A stretch of 64,000 nucleotides of DNA from the NCBI RefSeq assembly GCF_900220985.1, contig NZ_OCPC01000002.1, positions 558,001-622,000 of the forward strand, given 5' to 3'. Below, piece after piece: positions 34,510 to 42,809 of the stretch. The notes beneath the pieces were generated by a model that was not told the DNA's origin, did not search any database, and saw only the letters and a program-made list of their open reading frames with translations. The position numbers were made by a program, and so were the translations under genes. Origin of the DNA: Parahoeflea halophila (GTDB lineage Bacteria > Pseudomonadota > Alphaproteobacteria > Rhizobiales > Rhizobiaceae). Each line of letters opens with the position of its first letter. The first letter of the stretch is position 1.

Positions 34510-35529
34510 CTAATTTTGGGCATAAACCAAGTTCAGTTCTTTGTTCAAGTTCCGTTGGACAGAGCTGCGGCTTGGAGACTTTCCTAGTTCTTTTTCCGCG
34601 TATGCAATCAGTTCGTAGATGCAGCTTTCTTTGGTATTTGGAGCCAAGCCACCTTCAACCAAATTCGCCAAGTGCTCTCTTAGGTCACCCCAGTTAACCT
34701 CGTGAGGACGCCCACGCTTGCGTCTAGCGGCTGGTCTATCCGTGTTCGACGAAACAAAGAAAGAGCCGAACTGCCCCAAAGTCACAGGTTTCGGCTTTGG
34801 GAGCAGGAACTCCCTGTGCTTCAGAACATGATCCGTACGAACTCTGAGCGCGGCAAAATTTCTCGCTCCAATTTTGATCTTGTTCTGTTTCCAGTCAAAG
34901 TTAAGAGGGATGGACGATGCCATAATCAATTCAAATTGTGCAGCCTCTTCAAATTCTTCTCGCTCAACACAATTATCCCAGCGGTCGAAATCAATCGCGG
35001 TACATTCTATTTCACCGTTTGCCAGCAATTGAAAAAGCTTGGCCCAGGCTACTTCAAAGTGGATCCGGAACTGAGCCTCAGTGCTGTCGACAATCGCTTG
35101 AAGCGGCTCCAACTCCGCAAACAGTTTTCGACATCTTTCGGCTTCTTCTTCCCAGAGATTGAATGACGTGCCGTCATCTCTTTCCACCATGACGGATTCT
35201 TTTGCCTCATATTCTGAGATCTTGGCGGGAAGCTCGCGCACATCCTGCATGAAGCATTTTTCAGCGGCTCCAAAATATTCTTCGTCAACGGGAATACCCA
35301 GCGATTCAAATTCCGGCCTTTCAAACCATGGGATTACAAATGACGGTTCTAGGTCATCAGGCATTTCGCGCCAATAAAAACGGTAGTCTACTCGCTCATA
35401 TGAATGGCGGTCTTCTGTCCATTCTGCCTGAGGTACGCGCCCCAATGCAGCCCACTCAACCGCCTCAGAAACAAAGCAATGTGTCGGCAACTCTACAGAG
35501 GTCAGAAAAGTAATGCTCTCCTCAACCAA
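34510..35529 (-). CDS. Hypothetical island protein with C-terminal HTH-like region
   Basis: 339 residues, function not recognised. The first 230 residues are acidic and rich in aromatic residues (for example YRFYWREMPDDLEPSFV). The last 75 begin with a basic linker (AARRKRGRP) followed by LAPNTKESCIYELIAYAEKE, then a helical SSVQRNLNKEL segment that looks like a DNA-binding domain. It overlaps the end of the adjacent tRNA-linked integrase gene, so the two may be cotranscribed. A regulatory role in the element is possible. Confidence 0.65.
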   Translation of the reverse strand: MVEESITFLTSVELPTHCFVSEAVEWAALGRVPQAEWTEDRHSYERVDYRFYWREMPDDLEPSFVIPWFERPEFESLGIPVDEEYFGAAEKCFMQDVRELPAKISEYEAKESVMVERDDGTSFNLWEEEAERCRKLFAELEPLQAIVDSTEAQFRIHFEVAWAKLFQLLANGEIECTAIDFDRWDNCVEREEFEEAAQFELIMASSIPLNFDWKQNKIKIGARNFAALRVRTDHVLKHREFLLPKPKPVTLGQFGSFFVSSNTDRPAARRKRGRPHEVNWGDLREHLANLVEGGLAPNTKESCIYELIAYAEKELGKSPSRSSVQRNLNKELNLVYAQN

Positions 35530-36715
35530 TTCTCACGACCTTTCCGCTATCGCCGCAGACAAACCCCGACCAGCGCGCCATCAACAATCGCCGCTTTTCC
35601 AACAAATCTGACCGCGCATAGGCTCGCTCCACATCGGAGCCAACTTTATGCGCCAAGCTCATTTCTGCAACCTCGCGCGGGGCGCTTGCTGCTTCTGAGG
35701 CCCAATCGCGGAATGTGGACCTGAACCCATGCACGGTGACTTCTTCAACCTGCATTCGGCGCAAAAGCATCAGCATGGCCATATTCGACAAAGGCTTGTG
35801 CCGTTTCTGTCCTTCAAACACATAATCAGATTGCATTGCGCGCAAGGGTTCGATGATTGCTAGCATTTCATCGGTTAAGGGAACTCGGTGTAAAACGCCG
35901 CCTTTCATACGCTCGGCAGGACAGAGCCAAAGCCGCGCCCCAAAATCTATTTCTTCCCAGCGCATACCCAAAACCTCGCCTGTGCGTGATCCGGTCAGGC
36001 AAGTGAACATCAGCGCCTTTGCCGCCATTGCTTCGCGAGTTTTCAAATCAGTATAGAAGGTGGGTACGTCCTGCCACTTCATCGCCTTATGGTGTTTTGG
36101 CTTGGGCTTCACCTTTGGCAAAACTTGCGCATCGTGAATGGCAGTTACCGGGTTTTCTCCCGACCGAAAGCCCTTGGACTTGGCTACGTCCAAAATGATT
36201 TTGACCCGTTGCGCTAAACGTCGCGCGGTTTCTTGCTTTTCCGTCCAGATTGGTGAGAGACACATCAGCACCTCTGGCTGGCCAATGCTATCCACGGGCA
36301 TCCGCCCGATCTTGGGAAAGGCATAGTCGCGTAAGGTGTTAATCCATTGCGCCCCGTGCTTGGCATTCTTCCAAGTCGGCATTCTGTCAATATGAACTTG
36401 TTGAGCAACTTCCTGAAAAGTGGGTATCTCACGGCTGGCATTAAATCTTGGATTCAAGCCCTGCTTTGCCATCCGTCGATATTCCAGCGCCCGTTCGCGC
36501 GCTTGGTTAAGCGTCACAACATCCGAGCCGCCCAAGCCAAAGTCCGTTCTAAGTGGCGCACCCTTAGTATTCCTCTGGCCCTTGACCACCACCCGCACAA
36601 TCCACCGGCGCGCGCCAGATGGATCAACAACCAAATACAGCCCGCCACCATCTCCGTGCCGCCCAGCGCCAAGATTCTCCACCAGCTTCTTAGTCAGCTT
36701 GCCCGTGAGTGCCAT
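35522..36715 (-). CDS. tRNA-linked tyrosine recombinase (integrase, P4/DUF4102 type)
   Basis: 397 residues. The N-terminal arm-binding domain starts with ALTGKLTKKLVENLGAGRH and GGLYLVVDPSG, typical of P4-like integrases. Catalytic residues: Arg244 (LTGSRTGEVLG), His329 and Arg332 (VHGFRSTFRDWA), His356 (LAHKVG) and Tyr366 (VERAYARSD). The ATG at 36715 is chosen because the conserved domain starts there. It ends 150 bp from the tRNA-Ser gene, the normal place for an integrase next to its attachment site. Two TACCACA sites overlap its promoter region, suggesting autoregulation by binding to arm sites. Confidence 0.93.
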   Translation of the reverse strand: MALTGKLTKKLVENLGAGRHGDGGGLYLVVDPSGARRWIVRVVVKGQRNTKGAPLRTDFGLGGSDVVTLNQARERALEYRRMAKQGLNPRFNASREIPTFQEVAQQVHIDRMPTWKNAKHGAQWINTLRDYAFPKIGRMPVDSIGQPEVLMCLSPIWTEKQETARRLAQRVKIILDVAKSKGFRSGENPVTAIHDAQVLPKVKPKPKHHKAMKWQDVPTFYTDLKTREAMAAKALMFTCLTGSRTGEVLGMRWEEIDFGARLWLCPAERMKGGVLHRVPLTDEMLAIIEPLRAMQSDYVFEGQKRHKPLSNMAMLMLLRRMQVEEVTVHGFRSTFRDWASEAASAPREVAEMSLAHKVGSDVERAYARSDLLEKRRLLMARWSGFVCGDSGKVVRIG

Positions 36716-36721
36716 TGAATA

Positions 36722-36740
36722 TACCACACTTCGTACCACA
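36722..36740 (+). promoter_or_regulatory. Paired TACCACA sites, candidate integrase arm-binding sites (right end)
   Basis: TACCACA at 36722-36728 and 36734-36740, spaced 12 bp, in the same orientation and spacing as the pair at 27906-27924. They lie 7-25 bases upstream of the integrase start, so integrase binding here could also repress its own gene. Confidence 0.65.
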
Positions 36741-36862
36741 CAAGGAAAGAGTACAAGCGCAATCGAAAGAAATCCAGCGTAATCACAATCTGCAAATAAA
36801 CTCAATAAAACAAAGAAAAAGGGCCGCTAAGGCGACCCGTTCAAATCGTCAAAAATGGGGTG

Positions 36863-36877
36863 ATGGCGGAGAGAGAG
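36863..36877. repeat. tRNA-proximal attachment site (att)
   Basis: 15-bp repeat ATGGCGGAGAGAGAG overlapping the 3' end of tRNA-Ser, identical to 27828-27842. Integration restores the tRNA end, so the gene remains intact. Confidence 0.85.
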
Positions 36878-36953
36878 GGATTCGAACCCTCGAGACGGTT
36901 TCCCGCCTACACACTTTCCAGGCGTGCGCCTTCGACCACTCGGCCACCTCTCC
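36864..36953 (-). tRNA. tRNA-Ser (GGA)
   Basis: A 90-base class II tRNA read on the minus strand. Acceptor GGAGAGG pairs with TCTCTCC; discriminator G and encoded CCA follow. The anticodon stem CACGC/GTGTG encloses loop CTGGAAA with anticodon GGA (codon UCC). A long variable arm (TAGGCGGGAAACCGTCTC) and the T loop GGTTCGAATCC are evident. It is the integration site of the island. Confidence 0.96.
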
Positions 36954-37358
36954 GCATATCCGTGTTTCGGGCAAGTACCCGGCCATGCCGGCCGCCTTGA
37001 AGGCGGTCGCCCTGCCGCTGGAAGCTGATGACGACGCATCAGGTTTCACCGGTCCGGATCGGGCGGCACTATAGTCAAGACGCTTGCCTTGGCAACCGCT
37101 ATTTCAGGCTTTGTGACGACTATTTTGCTGCCGGCCCGGGCTGTTGCCGCCAACAACATCGCCGCGCATCCAATCGGAGGCGCAAAGGTTGCTGCAACAC
37201 CATGAAATGATGCATGTATGGTACCGTCCAAATTGTTCCGTTTGAACGCGACATGCATTGGCCATTGCATCAATGATTTTGCCTCTCTATGTCACGGGTC
37301 TGGGCAGGGCTTCCGGTCAACGGACCGCTCAGGCACACCTATCTGGCTGGAGGGCTGC

Positions 37359-37676
37359 ATGCGACTGGTCGCGCGCGTTATAAGTTTGATTTTTCTGGTG
37401 TTTGCGGTGCTGGCAGGCCTGGTCGACGCGATCCAGACAGTGGCGGCGGGCGAAGTGGTGCTGACGCCGCTGATCGAAACCTGGAGCCTCAACAGTCCCG
37501 ACACGCTGGATTTCGTCGAGGATCTTTTCACCCGCCATCTTGCGGCCTGGGTCTGGGATGACGGCGTGCTCTGGGTTCTCGCGCAGCCGGCAGCGGCCGT
37601 TTTTCTGGGCCTTTCGCTGCTGTTCTACCTTTCCGGCTACCGCCGGCGGAACCCGGCGGGCCGGTTCGCGGCCTGA
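37359..37676 (+). CDS. Small membrane protein with two helices, conserved type
   Basis: 105 residues with hydrophobic helices at about 5-28 and 66-92 and an Arg-rich cytoplasmic tail ending GRFAA. GGAGGG lies 4-9 bases before the ATG at 37359, which decides the start. Not assigned to a family with a known function; the pattern looks like a conserved rhizobial hypothetical. It stands alone beside tRNA-Ser, on the chromosomal side of the island. Confidence 0.75.
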   Translation: MRLVARVISLIFLVFAVLAGLVDAIQTVAAGEVVLTPLIETWSLNSPDTLDFVEDLFTRHLAAWVWDDGVLWVLAQPAAAVFLGLSLLFYLSGYRRRNPAGRFAA

Positions 37677-37844
37677 AGACTGCGGCTTCAAAAAGCCGGG
37701 CAACCCGGTCTTCGGCCGGCAGGGCGAGAAAAGGGTCGGTTGCCCCGGACCCTTCCGGTGCCTAAGCTCGCAAGCTGCAGCGTAGCCGGTTCGTCTGTTT
37801 GCCGGCAAGTATAGCCTGCCTGATGCGGGTGAGGATAAAAGACC

Positions 37845-38498
37845 ATGTTTCTTGTCGAGATGTTTGAGCGCAAGACCACCATGCCGACGGCTGCCGAAGC
37901 GCTCGCCGGCCGCGGCGAGCCGGTGGAGACCGCGGCCACGCATCTTGTCAGCAAGATTCCGCTCAAGCCGCCTTTCCCAGCTGGGTTCGAGACCGCCTAT
38001 TTCGCCATGGGCCGGTTTACCGCAGCCGAAAAGCTGTTCTGGCCCTTGCCCGGTGTCCACGTCACCGCAGCGGGCTATGCCGGTGGCTTCACGCCCAACC
38101 CGACTCTCCAAGAAGTGCTCTCCAGCCTGACCGGGCATGCACAGACGGTGATGGTGGTCTTCGATCCTGAACGGATCAGCTATGGCGCCTTGCTGAAGCT
38201 GTTCTTCGAACGCCACGATCCGACCCAGTCGATGCGCCAGGGCAATGACATCGGCACTTTTTTCCGCTCGGCGCTGTTTACCAGCAATGAGCAGCAGCTG
38301 ACCCGGGCGCACGCGGCGAAGCAGGCCTATCAGGCTGCGCTGAAGCAGGCCGGGCATACGGGCACCGTCGTCACCGAAATTGCTCCCATCGCGGCGTTTT
38401 ACTATGCCGAAGCCAGCCACCAGCAGCACGCCGCCCGCAATCCCGGCGCCCCGGCGGCAACCAGGGGCACCGGTGTCCAATTCCCCGAGCCGGTGTGA
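37845..38498 (+). CDS. MsrA-like protein lacking all cysteines (probable pseudoenzyme)
   Basis: 217 residues matching peptide methionine (S)-S-oxide reductase MsrA along its length: AAGYAGGFTPNPTLQEV, FDPERISYGALLKLFFERHDPTQ, MRQGNDIG and VTEIAPIAAFYYAEASHQQH. The catalytic GCFWG motif is replaced by GRFTA, with Arg57 in the place of the essential Cys. No cysteine occurs anywhere, so the resolving cysteines are gone too. Two substrate-binding Tyr positions are Leu88 (NPTL) and Phe140 (GTFFR). The frame is intact with normal codon use, so the protein is probably made but cannot perform the known chemistry. It could bind methionine sulfoxide or another ligand. Confidence 0.85.
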   Translation: MFLVEMFERKTTMPTAAEALAGRGEPVETAATHLVSKIPLKPPFPAGFETAYFAMGRFTAAEKLFWPLPGVHVTAAGYAGGFTPNPTLQEVLSSLTGHAQTVMVVFDPERISYGALLKLFFERHDPTQSMRQGNDIGTFFRSALFTSNEQQLTRAHAAKQAYQAALKQAGHTGTVVTEIAPIAAFYYAEASHQQHAARNPGAPAATRGTGVQFPEPV

Positions 38499-38707
38499 AC
38501 CGCGACCGGCCCCGGGCCCGGGAAGCTGACGCAAGGACAGTCAGGGTTATCTGCGAGGGGCGCAAATCGGCGTTGGATTTTTCGCAAAAGCCATGCAAGG
38601 ATACGCCCTTCCGGTCTTCCAGGGACCGGCACATTCCGCAGGTCTGCCCAACCGGGCATGCGGGAGGACCAAACAAGATCAACAAGTAACCTACAGGGCT
38701 GCAAACA

Positions 38708-39700
38708 ATGAAACGCACGCTTTTGAGCTTCCTCGCTATGGCCGCCATGTCGGCGACCGCCATGGCCGCCGACATCAAGCCGGCTATCATCTATGACCTC
38801 GGCGGCAAGTTCGACAAATCCTTCAACGAGGCCGCCTATAACGGCGCCGAGAAGTTCAAGGCCGAGACCGGCATCGACTACCGCGATTTCGAGATCGCCA
38901 ATGACGCGCAGCGCGAGCAGGCGCTCCGCCGTTTCGCCAAGGACGGCAACAACCCGATCGTCATGGCCGGCTTCTCCTGGGGTGCTGCGCTTGAAAAGAT
39001 CGCAGCGGACTATCCGGACACCGATTTCGCCATCATCGACATGGTGGTCGACGCGCCGAATGTCCGTTCGGTGGTCTACAAGGAGCAGGAAGGTTCCTAC
39101 CTGGTCGGCGTGATGGCCGCCAAGGCGTCCGAGACCGGCACCGTCAGCTTCATCGGCGGCATGGACATTCCGCTGATCCGCAAGTTTTCCTGCGGCTACA
39201 AGGGCGGCGTCATGGCCACCAATCCCGACGCCAAGGTTCTCGAAGCCATGACCGGCACCACGCCTGACGCCTGGAACGACCCGGTCAAGGGTGGTGAAAT
39301 CACCAAGTCGCAGATCGACCAGGGCTCCGACGTCGTCTATGCGGCCGCCGGCGGCACCGGCATCGGTGTGCTGCAGACAGCGGCTGACGCCGGCAAGCTC
39401 GGCATCGGTGTGGATTCGAACCAGAACGGGCTGCAGCCGGGCAAGGTTCTCACCTCGATGGTCAAGCGCGTCGACGTGGCCGTCTACAACGCTTTCATGG
39501 ATGCCATGAACGACGAGTTCACCTATGGCTTCAGCTCGCTCGGTCTGGCCGAAGGCGGCGTCGACTACGCCATGGACGAAAACAACGCGCCCCTGGTCGA
39601 TGACGACATGAAGGCTGCCGTCGAAGCCGCCAAGGCCGACATCATCGCCGGCAAGATCACGGTTCACGACTACATGTCCGACAACACCTGCCCCTACTGA
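38708..39700 (+). CDS. BMP-family ABC transporter substrate-binding protein
   Basis: 330 residues with a Sec signal (MKRTLLSFLAMAAMSATAMA, cleaved near residue 21). The mature protein starts with KPAIIYDLGGKFDKSFNEAA, the BMP/PnrA/Med family signature, which in other bacteria binds nucleosides or related molecules. GVDSNQNGL and the C-terminal KAAVEAAKADIIAGKITVHDY are also typical. No permease or ATPase gene follows here; a strong terminator lies 40 bp downstream, so its membrane partners are encoded elsewhere. Confidence 0.9.
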   Translation: MKRTLLSFLAMAAMSATAMAADIKPAIIYDLGGKFDKSFNEAAYNGAEKFKAETGIDYRDFEIANDAQREQALRRFAKDGNNPIVMAGFSWGAALEKIAADYPDTDFAIIDMVVDAPNVRSVVYKEQEGSYLVGVMAAKASETGTVSFIGGMDIPLIRKFSCGYKGGVMATNPDAKVLEAMTGTTPDAWNDPVKGGEITKSQIDQGSDVVYAAAGGTGIGVLQTAADAGKLGIGVDSNQNGLQPGKVLTSMVKRVDVAVYNAFMDAMNDEFTYGFSSLGLAEGGVDYAMDENNAPLVDDDMKAAVEAAKADIIAGKITVHDYMSDNTCPY

Positions 39701-39738
39701 GGCAGGGAACGCTTTCGGATAAAAGCGAAACTCTCAGC

Positions 39739-39768
39739 GGCCGGGCAGAAAATTGCCCGGCCGTTTTG
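39739..39768 (+). terminator. Rho-independent terminator after the BMP gene
   Basis: Perfect 10-bp stem CGGCCGGGCA (39739-39748) with TGCCCGGCCG (39755-39764), a 6-base loop, then TTTTGTT. Ends the single-gene BMP transcript. Confidence 0.92.
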
Positions 39769-39848
39769 TTGCCCGCCCGGTCTTTCCCGGGCTAACTGTG
39801 CACAGGACCTAGCCCACGGAATGCCTCAACAACAGGAATGCTCTCGCA

Positions 39849-40472
39849 ATGGCTGAAATCCGCACCCACAAGGGCGATCTCTCCGAACAGGCAATGGCGT
39901 TTTACACGGGCGACATTGCGGTTGATACCGAAACCCTGGGCCTGGTGCCGCGCCGTGACCGGCTCTGCGTGGTGCAACTCTCGCCCGGCGACGGCTCGGC
40001 CGACGTGATCCAGATCGCCGCCGGCCAGAAGCGTGCGCCGAACCTGGTGGCCCTGCTCAAGGACCGGAAGCAGCGCAAGCTGTTTCATTACGGCCGTTTC
40101 GACATTGCGGTGCTGTTTCACACCTTCGGCGTCACCACGACGCCGGTTTTCTGCACCAAGATCGCCTCGCGTCTGACCCGCACCTACACCGACCGCCACG
40201 GCCTCAAGGACGTCACCCGCGAGCTGCTGGAGGTGGATCTTTCCAAGCAGCAGCAATCCTCCGACTGGGCCGCCGAGACGCTGTCACAGGCGCAGCTCGA
40301 CTATGCGGCATCCGACGTGCTGCACCTGCATGCGCTTACTGAAAAGCTGACCGAACGGCTCAAGCGCGACGGGCGCGAGGCGCATGCGAAAGCCTGTTTC
40401 GAGTTTCTGCCGACCCGCGCCAAGCTTGATCTCCTGGGCTGGGAAGAAACCGACATTTTTGCTCATAGCTAG
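39849..40472 (+). CDS. rnd: Short RNase D-type 3'-5' exoribonuclease (DEDDy)
   Basis: 207 residues, only the exonuclease domain and no HRDC domains, as is common for the short RNase D-like proteins of alphaproteobacteria. Exo I DTETLGL, Exo II in FHYGRFDIAVLFH, and Exo III QLDYAASDVLHLH with the Tyr and Asp of the DEDDy class. It should trim the 3' ends of tRNA and other RNAs in the cytoplasm. It is flanked by a terminator upstream and an independent SDR gene downstream. Confidence 0.88.
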   Translation: MAEIRTHKGDLSEQAMAFYTGDIAVDTETLGLVPRRDRLCVVQLSPGDGSADVIQIAAGQKRAPNLVALLKDRKQRKLFHYGRFDIAVLFHTFGVTTTPVFCTKIASRLTRTYTDRHGLKDVTRELLEVDLSKQQQSSDWAAETLSQAQLDYAASDVLHLHALTEKLTERLKRDGREAHAKACFEFLPTRAKLDLLGWEETDIFAHS

Positions 40473-40570
40473 GCTCCAGTCCGGGCCGCCTGTCTGCTGC
40501 GGACCGCTGTCGCCCGGAACCAATTCATCTTTGCACCGTTGGCCCGAAACCATGCAATCGGGAGAACGAG

Positions 40571-41539
40571 ATGCCCAACAACCAATCTGTCGACGACGCC
40601 GTTCGCGCACAGCGCGCAGTGCAGGATCAGGTCGATGCCGCTGATGCGGCATCCGGCGAGAGCGGTTCCGGAGCCATGCAGGCCGGGGCGCGCGAGTATC
40701 CCGTGCCGCCTTTCCCACAGCGGCACCAGCGCAAGCCCGGGCAGGAGCACGCGCTCGATCCCGCACCAATGTATGACGCGCCGTATTATCGCGGTTCGGG
40801 CAAGCTCGAAGGCTGCGCCGCGATCGTCACCGGGGGCGATTCGGGCATCGGCCGGGCGGTTGCGGTCCTGTTCGCGCGCGAGGGCGCCGACGTTGCCATC
40901 CATTACCTTTCCGAGCACGAGGATGCCGAAACCACCCGGGCAATGGTCGAGAACGAGGGACGGCGCTGCATCGCGATTTCCGGTGACGTCCGCGATCGCG
41001 GCCAGTGCGAGGCGGCGATCGAGAAGACGGTGCAGGCGTTCGGCCGGCTCGATGTCGTGGTCAACAACGCCGCCTTCCAGTTTCACGCCTTCGATTTCGA
41101 CGACCTCACACACGAGCATTTCGACGAGACGCTGAAAACCAATCTCTACGGCTATTTCAACATGTGCAAGGCGGCGCTGCCTCATCTCGGGCGCGGCGCG
41201 GCGATTCTCAACACCGGTTCGACAACCGGGATCGACGGCTCAGGCGCGCTCGTCGACTACTCAATGACCAAGGGCGGCATCCACGCCTACACGCGCGCGC
41301 TGGCGTCCAACCTGATGCCGCGCGGCATCCGCGTCAATTGCATCGCACCGGGTCCGGTCTGGACCCCGCTCAACCCCTCGGACCGGCCCGACGACCAGGT
41401 CGAGAGTTTCGGCACGCAGGCGCCGATGAAGCGCCCGGCGCAGCCTGAGGAAATTGCGCCCGCCTTTGTCTTTCTCGCCTCGCCGCAAACGGCGAGCTAC
41501 ATCACGGGTGAAATCCTGCCGATCGTCGGCGGCTACTGA
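40571..41539 (+). CDS. SDR oxidoreductase, YdaD/YhdG-like general stress type
   Basis: 322 residues. A 75-residue N-terminal extension (ending YPVPPFPQRHQRKPGQEHAL) precedes the Rossmann fold, as in general stress protein 39-like SDRs. NAD(P) motif TGGDSGIGRAVA, the NNA of strand 4, catalytic Ser in TGSTTGI and YxxxK in YSMTKGG are present; the C-terminus TGEILPIVGGY is typical. GGAGAA precedes the ATG. It probably reduces or oxidises a sugar or aldehyde; the substrate is unknown. Confidence 0.9.
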   Translation: MPNNQSVDDAVRAQRAVQDQVDAADAASGESGSGAMQAGAREYPVPPFPQRHQRKPGQEHALDPAPMYDAPYYRGSGKLEGCAAIVTGGDSGIGRAVAVLFAREGADVAIHYLSEHEDAETTRAMVENEGRRCIAISGDVRDRGQCEAAIEKTVQAFGRLDVVVNNAAFQFHAFDFDDLTHEHFDETLKTNLYGYFNMCKAALPHLGRGAAILNTGSTTGIDGSGALVDYSMTKGGIHAYTRALASNLMPRGIRVNCIAPGPVWTPLNPSDRPDDQVESFGTQAPMKRPAQPEEIAPAFVFLASPQTASYITGEILPIVGGY

Positions 41540-42371
41540 TCCGTCTACGGGAATGCGCGGCTGCATGTCTGGCACGGATGTGCCGGTGCATTGCCGCGCG
41601 AGGGTGTCGCCGGGATTTGCAGATGCCAGTCCGGAGGGCCGCACGCGGGCTTTGCCTCTGGAATGAGTAAAACGGTGGCGCAGCCTGCGCACGGCCCGAA
41701 TTTCGCCGGATGATGTCCGCATCCGACAGGCGGCACCTCGCATTCCCGGGACAAGAGCCCCGCCCGGATTGCTCCGGCCGCGGCCTGGACCGGCCGCGGG
41801 AGATGATTTTCGTGGTCCGGCACGGGGTTGGGGTCATGAGACCGCAAATCCGCCACAGGCCCGTTCCGGTGCCGCATCGTTGATCCTGCCTGATGCAGAA
41901 CCGGCCCCGCCGTGAAGCGCGGCCCGGATGCGATCCCGGCCCGGTGGCTGGCTTGGCCGGTTGTTCCTTGCGGGCAACCGGCTGCCAGCGGAGCCACGAT
42001 GGCCACCGCCTCCTTCAAGGCCCTGCCGCAAGTTACCGCAGACCCCGAAAGGCATTCCTCCCACCTGGTCCGATACGTTGGAGGATCCATCCGGCAGCGG
42101 GAGCAGAAAAATCATGACACATGTGTGGAAGGTGGGGATGAAATGGGTGGATGGTTTCTCATCAATGCCCAGAGGCTCCGTCATTCCGGACCCCGATCCG
42201 GCGTCCAGCAGGCGAGCGTCCGCCAGCCGGTAAGCCATTGCCGCATCTCGGTTTTTAACAAAGTGTTTCGCGCGCCCGCAGAAGCGGGCGCCGCTGGATC
42301 CCGGATCAGGTCCGGGATGACGGTAATGGGGGACGCCGGTGATTTCTCCCCCCTCGCCGCAGTTTGAAATA
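41540..42371. other. Long intergenic region with one palindromic repeat
   Basis: About 830 bp without a convincing gene; frames present on both strands are rich in Pro, Arg and Gly and lack a consistent start. The right part contains the inverted repeat element at 42178-42323. No promoter, tRNA or small RNA was recognised. Confidence 0.6.
42178..42323. repeat. Intergenic palindromic repeat element
   Basis: Two imperfect inverted arms of about 33 bases: CCGTCATTCCGGACCCCGAT with its continuation to 42212, and the complementary arm from about 42290 to 42323 (ending CCGGGATGACGG). The sequence type (TCATCCCGGACCnGATCCGGGATCCAGC) is one I associate with dispersed intergenic repeats in alphaproteobacteria. 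The centre between the arms contains a second short hairpin (CGCCCGC/GCGGGCG). Confidence 0.65.
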
Positions 42372-42749
42372 TCAGCGGCCGGGCCTGACAATGCCGATGC
42401 GGGCCATCACTTCGGGGGGAATTTTGTAGAAGGTCTGGACGTCGCGGGAGGCGTAGAGCCCGAAGGCCTCGCGCTGGATGATCAGCGCCTGGGTCCGGTC
42501 GGCGGCCTCCTGAAGCAGGTCTTCGCGGTCGCGGTTCGGTGACGGGGTCTCGTCGTGGCGCCTGAGCGCGGCCAGTGCTTCCTCGAGCTTCCTGCCGATG
42601 TGGCCGAGCGCTTCGGCGGCTTCCTGCCGGGCCTCGTAGGCGAAGGCATCAAGCGGATCGTTTCCCTGCTTTAAAGAAAGCCGCAATCTGTCGGTCAGGT
42701 GCATGAGAAAGAAGTGTGCCCGCGCCTTGCCTTCGTCAAGGACAGCCAT
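42372..42749 (-). CDS. DUF6665-like hypothetical protein
   Basis: 125 residues, helical. The segments YEARQEAAEALGHIGRKLEEAL, QALIIQREAFGLY and FYKIPPEVMARIG match my memory of the DUF6665 family of rhizobial proteins. Function unknown. The ATG at 42749 lies one base after the T-run of the rpsA terminator, and the only Shine-Dalgarno-like sequence (GGCGGG) is inside the terminator stem, so expression may depend on that structure or on a start further inside (42704). Confidence 0.65.
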   Translation of the reverse strand: MAVLDEGKARAHFFLMHLTDRLRLSLKQGNDPLDAFAYEARQEAAEALGHIGRKLEEALAALRRHDETPSPNRDREDLLQEAADRTQALIIQREAFGLYASRDVQTFYKIPPEVMARIGIVRPGR

Positions 42750-42750
42750 C

Positions 42751-42780
42751 AAAAAACCCGCCGGATCGCTCCGGCGGGTT
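42751..42780 (-). terminator. rpsA terminator
   Basis: On the minus strand an 11-bp stem, AACCCGCCGGA (pairing 42770-42780 with 42755-42765) around a 4-base loop, followed by TTTTTT (42751-42756). Placed 30 bp after the rpsA stop. Its 3' side merges with the start of the next gene. Confidence 0.93.
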
Positions 42781-42809
42781 CGTGTGTCAGACGTCAGATC
42801 CGGGAAGGA

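Noticed and set aside
41540-42371. Minus-strand frames of 181-185 codons between the SDR and DUF6665-like genes
   Set aside because: They mainly translate the palindromic repeat and Pro/Arg-rich DNA, with no plausible start.
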